From assembly GCA_022376515.1 (NCBI GenBank), contig WTXI01000331.1, forward strand, positions 1-38,432: a DNA stretch of 38,432 nt. Direction: 5' to 3'. This DNA is from Lactifluus volemus (taxonomy: Eukaryota > Basidiomycota > Agaricomycetes > Russulales > Russulaceae). This document shows positions 33,901 through 38,432 of this stretch, piece after piece. Made by a program: the position numbers and the translations under genes. Within the stretch, counting starts at the first letter, position 1, and every line of letters starts with the position of its first letter. A model generated the notes under the pieces. The model saw only the letters and a program-made list of their open reading frames with translations, was not told the origin of the DNA and ran no database searches.

Positions 33901-34991
33901 ATGCTTAGGATAAGACACGAGTCCCGGGCTACCTCTGCCCCCTTTGCTCCCACCGCCCCCCGACTGAACCCTTGCCCACTGCCCGACATCAGGATGTCAT
34001 CGAATCCGATCGCGACATCACCACCTTCGACGACTCCTCGACCATCAACATTACACCGTCATCGACGCTACGGGTCCACCGACGAACCCGGTTATTCTTC
34101 ATCATTGGAGACTTCCGCGCCACCACGCGGCCGCCCCTCTTCCCAGGCGGTGCGGACATCTCTGGCGCCTTCCCCGCCACTGAAGGGAATCCTCAAAACA
34201 GGTATGGGTGCTGACTCGAAGATCACGAATTGCTGATATAATTGTGTTTATCGTAATTCGTAATGACAGGCAACTCCGAGTCCTCGGTTGTCTTTAGAGC
34301 TTCATTGATCCAGCAAGACCGGGATGGTTATGCTTCGTCTCCTGAAAAGGCCAGACCTCTGAGGACAATTCAGCCACCTAACAGCTTGTTATCGAAGAGC
34401 AGACCGTCTCATCTTGCCAACTCGGCGACTGTGTCGCATACCAAGAAGCATGTCCCTCAGGCGCCCAGCTGCCCCACAGATCCGAGTAAACCACCAGCGA
34501 CACTGCACTGGAAACTTCTGCCGTTCGATGCTCAGCGCTCAAAAGGAAAGTTGAGGTTTGACTTTGCGCACGAAGTGGACGAGATCGTCCTTGCCATGGC
34601 CCGACAGGGTCCGCGACCACTCACGGTTCTCGAACGAAACAAGCCAGCGGCTGACCCAGGACTCACTGAGATGGTCATTTACTGCACAGAATTACCAGGT
34701 TGGCCGGTCTACGTTGCACGCCAATCAGGGATTCGCTGCGTCGACGTCTTTGAGGCCATTCGTGATACCTACAACGTGGTGCTTACGGCTACAGAGCGCA
34801 CGATTCACCAGTCTCGTGTCCGAGATATCGAGAGGCGTCGCTCACCCTCACCAGAGGGTACCAAAAAGGGCGTGCGTCGTCGTGACCTTCTCGAAGGGAA
34901 AACGCTCTTCCTTGGACTCGACTGGAGAACGTCTGACTCACAATACCCAGACGGATGTTGGTGCCTCAAAGTCGGCTCCCCGTCTCCGTAA
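33901..34991 (+). CDS. DUF6699-like protein
   Basis: Predicted 340 aa protein from exons 33901-34201 and 34270-34991 (68-bp GT-AG intron, codon split after its first base). Residues 1-170 are rich in Ser, Pro, Arg and Thr and probably disordered. The rest matches the layout of the fungal DUF6699 domain: LHWKLLPFDAQRSKGKLRFD, a helix ending in LA, EMVIYCTELPGWPVYV, GIRCVDVFEAIRDTYNVVLT, a basic linker and a C-terminal FLGLDWR-type segment. Domain function is unknown; such proteins are multi-copy in Agaricomycetes. A decayed copy lies at 37612-38250. The end, after SPSP at 34991, is close to a typical domain end. Confidence 0.78.
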
Positions 34992-35892
34992 GCGCCACGA
35001 TCAAACCCATGACACCCCCCCTGTCGTCTCGCATCAAGCACGATCTCAGGAAATCCACGCATACCTCATTCCTTTCCGCTTACGCTCTGCCATGTGTTTT
35101 TTTTTCTCAATCATACCCTTCATATCACCCGCAACATTCATCACGGTACCTTTCCTTACCTCCTTTTGATATTCTTATGGGCCATCTAGGGGACCAGTGT
35201 TCTATTTCTCGCTTGCCTGCCTTGACTATCTAATTCCCCCCTCCTGTTGTACTTGTAGTTGTTTCACCCACCGCGCTGGTCCCGGAGATGTAACCGTAGT
35301 TTGCCCCCCGAACGTCGGTTCTTGGATGCCTTGGTGCATTCTGGAGCGATTGCCTATGAGCTCCCTACTGATATTATTTGACCCTGATAATCGTACGTTA
35401 CTAACAACATGGACGCCATGTATGCTGCTGCTAAAAACGAACGAGAAAAACTCGGACCGGTCTTGAAAACGAATTGGAAAATGCTGGATGACTTTGCATG
35501 TGGAGCGAGGCGCGCAGCCCATCATTGTCCGCAGCTGTAGCACAACCTCCATCCCGTGCCACAGGGACAGCGAGAGGGGTTCTAATACCGGGATATCGGA
35601 GGTGAGAGGAGAGAGCCGAATCGATAAATGCAATCTATTGACATTGCAACGTGGTGGAGTGGTGGCCGGCGAGATGCGAGACGGCGCCACTAGAGCGCTC
35701 CGCGGTCGCAAAAAGAAAAAAATAACGTGAAAGGTGAATAAATGATCATCATCCATCCAGCACAAAGTGAATAAAAAAAAACCTGGGGAAAGCCGTAATC
35801 GTTGTACGTATGGGTTGGTCAGAATTTTTTTATGTATTTTTTATCGGCGTGAATTGGGACTCATCGTGGAGCTTTGCGCGAGGTCTCCTTCG

Positions 35893-35925
35893 TGGAGGAG
35901 GAGGAGGAGGAGGAGGAGGGAGGAG
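35893..35925. repeat. GGA trinucleotide microsatellite
   Basis: A nearly perfect run of GGA units, about ten copies with one or two interruptions at its right end. It is outside any gene I could support. Confidence 0.85.
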
Positions 35926-36160
35926 GCCCTTTCAAGTTGGCGGTGGCGAGGGGATGGGATGGTTGGATGGGGATCGATGTTTAGCCGAAACCGCCCCCTT
36001 ACTGTCAAGCTTTGCCCCAGAAGGATAAGATGATCCGGGGTAGTATAGGTGAATCGGGCGGCAGGAGTAAAAGTGTGATAGAAGGTGGGGCGCGGGTGGG
36101 GAGGGGGGGCGTAAAAAGGTGAACGTGTGCTCACTCGGGTGAAAGGTCACGGTGGTAAAG

Positions 36161-36183
36161 GTCAGTCAGTCAGTCAGTCAGTC
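36161..36183. repeat. GTCA tetranucleotide microsatellite
   Basis: Five full GTCA units plus a partial unit, intergenic. Confidence 0.9.
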
Positions 36184-36898
36184 TATGTTCTATGTTCAGG
36201 CGCAAGTAAACCGCGTGTGTAGATGCATGTTTTGGATTTTTCTGACGGAAATTCTTGGCGGAGATGAAGCATGGCAAGCCAGCATGCAGGCAGGCCACCC
36301 CTAGTTCGAGAAATTTATGGCCGTAATTAGACTAATCTTAGCTTTAAATTATCCGGTTATCTGAAAAATTATTGGAGATTCTTCTCTCCCCCCGCCTATC
36401 TATTCCAAAATATTGAGTTTGGCGATCTTCAAGCCGATTAGCCACACATGACCTTAATGTTCGTCTTCATTTATTCTATTCCTCAAGGCGACCTCGCTCT
36501 GTTGGTTACCAGACAACTGCTGCTTCTACAGTATGGTTTCTACATCAGAATACCAATAAAAATGCATATTTGAACGTGTAAAGCGGCGGTATCAAGTGAT
36601 AATGTGCCACACCAGCCCGCCATGTGCCGTTAAAGTCGCACGAGGTAAAGTTCAGCCTTCGTCGTATTTCGCATCAGTTTTCGGTCACCTTGATATTTTT
36701 CCCGAACGGCGTGCGACAATCTCCTTTGTAAAACCATGTCCGCGTTGTGGTTGATGCACGTGCAAAGGAGCCTTTTCCGGTGATGCGGGAGCCGAGGGTT
36801 TCGTCGCGGTGCTCCATCCACTCAGCTTTCCGCTTAGTTTCGACGTTCCCATCTTTCCCACCTTTAACGTCAATTTTCGTTCTTCGTTACGTGCCACG

Positions 36899-37295
36899 AT
36901 GGCCAAATACACTGCCCCTCCTGCGGCCCCTGTTCCATGCCATCAACGTGCATTAATTCTTGAATCAATCGGGTACCAACCTTCGATTTGGACAAGATCA
37001 CCACAACTATCGACGAGGAATTTCCAACTCTGTCCGCCTACTTCTCCCCAAGTTATCTACTTGGGCAGCTCCTCAACCGTGATGAGACACCTCACTCTTC
37101 CTAACCCTCACGTGTTTACATTTTTCGAGGTTACTTGGAAGGCCTTGTCGCTTGACCCTGGATCAGGGCCCCTTCGCTCAACATTCTCTATGTCCACTTT
37201 CTTCAATCAGCTTTAGGGATTTCCTCGAGTTGGTGGAGAAACTCGGACTCTGGTTGCGGATCATGTGCATGGCAGACACCTCGATTGGCAGATAG
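36899..37295 (+). pseudogene. Unassigned gene fragment
   Basis: Three coding-like blocks lie in order but in different frames. The first begins at ATG 36899 after a C/T-rich leader (MAKYTAPPAAPVP). The second, 36982-37104, reads FDLDKITTTIDEEFPTLSAY then FSPSYLLGQLLNRDE and ends at a stop. The third, 37212-37295, reads FRDFLELVEKLGLWLRI then a short tail and stop; an AG just upstream could be a splice acceptor. I could not find splice sites that join them into one protein. The third block faintly recalls the start of a GH35 glycosidase barrel, too weak to name. Relic or fragment is the preferred reading. Confidence 0.35.
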
Positions 37296-37611
37296 CATCC
37301 GCACTTCAGATCCTCGATACGCTGCCATCCTTACTCTCTGTTGCGGGAGATGCTCGTGTCAAATGACATCGTACACAATCGAGGTCGACAGAGCACCGTG
37401 GCAGAGCAAACGTTTAACAATGTGAAGCGCCAAACGCATTCTCTGTAGAATCTTGATCCAAGTTCAAGGGAAAGCCAAATCTGTTGGAGTTCTGACAAGT
37501 TGGTGAAAGTGGTGTTTGGTAATATTTTTTACCCAATTTATAAATTTACGACAGGTAGCGGGCCGCTTCGGTGCGTCTGGTACGAATCCTATCCAACACT
37601 TTATCTGATTC
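37296..37611. other. Spacer before the DUF6699-like pseudogene
   Basis: No coding signal is seen. Similarity to the region upstream of 33990 is not apparent, so the duplicated segment starts close to 37612. Confidence 0.45.
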
Positions 37612-38250
37612 GACTATGCCAAATCCGATCGCGATATGACCACCTTTGGTGACTCCCACCAACAAATGTGGACATTCTTCGTCATTGCGGTCTCCCCCAT
37701 CCTCCCATCCTCCCACACCTGAAGGGATCCTTCAAAAACAGGTATGATGATGTAATTGTGTTTATCGTAATGACAGTCCTCTCCGAGTCCCCGGTTATCT
37801 TCAGAACTTCATTAGTACGGCAGGACCAGGATGGAAGACCACATCTCTGAGGACATCTTAGCCATCTCACAGCCTGCTATCGAACAATGGACCCTCTCAT
37901 CTCTCCAACTCGGCGACGCCGTTGCAGACCACCTATCTCGCAGATTCCAGTATACCGCCAGCGACGCTTCACTTCCTTTTTTGATCCTCAGCGCTCGAAA
38001 GAAAGTATAAGTTTAGATTTGCACACAAAGTTGAAGGCTCGATAGGGTCTCCGACCACTCATGGCGGCTGAGCCGGGACTTGGGGACGATGGTCATCCAC
38101 ACGCATAGAAATGCCTGTACAGACACACACCATTCATCATTCCTGTGTCCGAGATATCGAGAGGCGCCATCCGCCTCCGCCTACGGCAGAGGATACGTAC
38201 GATACTCGGACGGATGTTGGTGGCTCAGAGTCGGCTCCCCGTCTCCGTAG
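37612..38250 (+). pseudogene. Decayed duplicate of the DUF6699-like gene
   Basis: Matches 33990-34991 in order, with several deletions and frame breaks. Recognisable parts are the TCCGATCGCGA segment (37624), the CTGAAGGGATCCT segment before the splice site, a complete but shortened intron (37741-37777; parent 68 bp) with GTATG donor and AATGACAG acceptor, the exon-2 start with CCGAGTCC, the GTGTCCGAGATATCGAGAGG block and the terminal GGCTCCCCGTCTCCGTA with stop (38248-38250). The remaining 180 bases to the window edge match the parent's 3' flank. In-frame stops and lost domain blocks make it non-functional. Confidence 0.88.
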
Positions 38251-38432
38251 CGCTACGATCAAACCTTCATATATCTCCCGCTGTCCATCTCGCATCATGC
38301 AGGAATATCTGACCTACCTTTTACGCTCTTCCATGTGTTTTTTCTTTTTCTCATTCATTCCTTCACGACACCTGCAAGATTCCATTCATCACAGTACCCT
38401 TTATGGGTACCAATGTTCTATTTTCTCGCTTA
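38251..38432 (+). repeat. Duplicated 3' flank of the DUF6699-like gene
   Basis: Matches about 34992-35215 with indels: shared CTCGCATCA, CTCTTCCATGTG/CTCTGCCATGTG followed by a T tract, CATTCATCAC, GTACC and a closing GTTCTATT...CTCGCTT. Similarity continues to the window end, so the duplication extends beyond it. Confidence 0.8.

Larger units (their letters stand above)
34992..36898. other. 1.9-kb spacer with simple repeats
   Basis: The first 220 bases are the 3' flank of the DUF6699-like gene and are duplicated at 38260-38432. Beyond this I see no recognised gene. It holds a GGA run and a GTCA run, listed separately. The last 100 bases, rich in C and T, look like a leader for the ATG at 36899. 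Confidence 0.5.

Overview
The window looks like nuclear DNA of a filamentous basidiomycete (Agaricomycetes, possibly close to Rhizoctonia/Ceratobasidium; the genus is a guess). The reasons are genes cut by many 46-80 bp GT-AG introns, C/T-rich leaders before start codons, protein families typical of Agaricomycetes (DUF6533 and DUF6699 types), and no bacterial or organellar traits. Coordinates were worked out by hand from splice signals and reading-frame continuity. No transcript or database search was available.

Layout, left to right. 0.9-2.5 kb (+): a six-exon Zn2Cys6 transcription factor. 3.0-4.5 kb (-): a TANGO2/NRDE-family protein, convergent with it. 4.5-9.2 kb: no gene recognised. 9.2 kb: a broken copy of the 5' end of ORC6. 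9.7-11.3 kb (+): ORC6. 11.6-12.7 and 13.7-14.2 kb (-): two tandem paralogues of an unnamed family that share an intron position. 16.9-18.7 kb (+) and 21.9-23.7 kb (-): an inverted pair of 15-exon DUF6533-type membrane protein genes, easy to miss because most exons are shorter than 110 bp. Between them lie an Ima1 N-domain relic (19.6-20.0 kb, -) and a SNAPC1/SNAP43-like gene (20.1-21.3 kb, +). 27.3-30.5 kb (+): a ten-exon KHA1-type cation/proton antiporter. 30.8-32.7 kb (-): NOP56. 33.9-35.0 kb (+): a DUF6699-like protein. 36.9-37.3 kb: an unassigned gene fragment. 37.6 kb to the right edge: a decayed duplicate of the DUF6699-like gene and its 3' flank.

The genes do not form a pathway. Core housekeeping functions (replication origin recognition, snRNA transcription, box C/D snoRNP assembly, cation homeostasis, TANGO2) alternate with lineage-specific families that show repeated local duplication at different stages of decay. 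The least ordinary features are the paired DUF6533 genes, whose exon lengths are nearly identical and include apparent 14-nt and 5-nt microexons and a shared GC-AG intron, and the tandem paralogue pair at 11.6-14.2 kb, one of which has an added proline/RS-rich front half.
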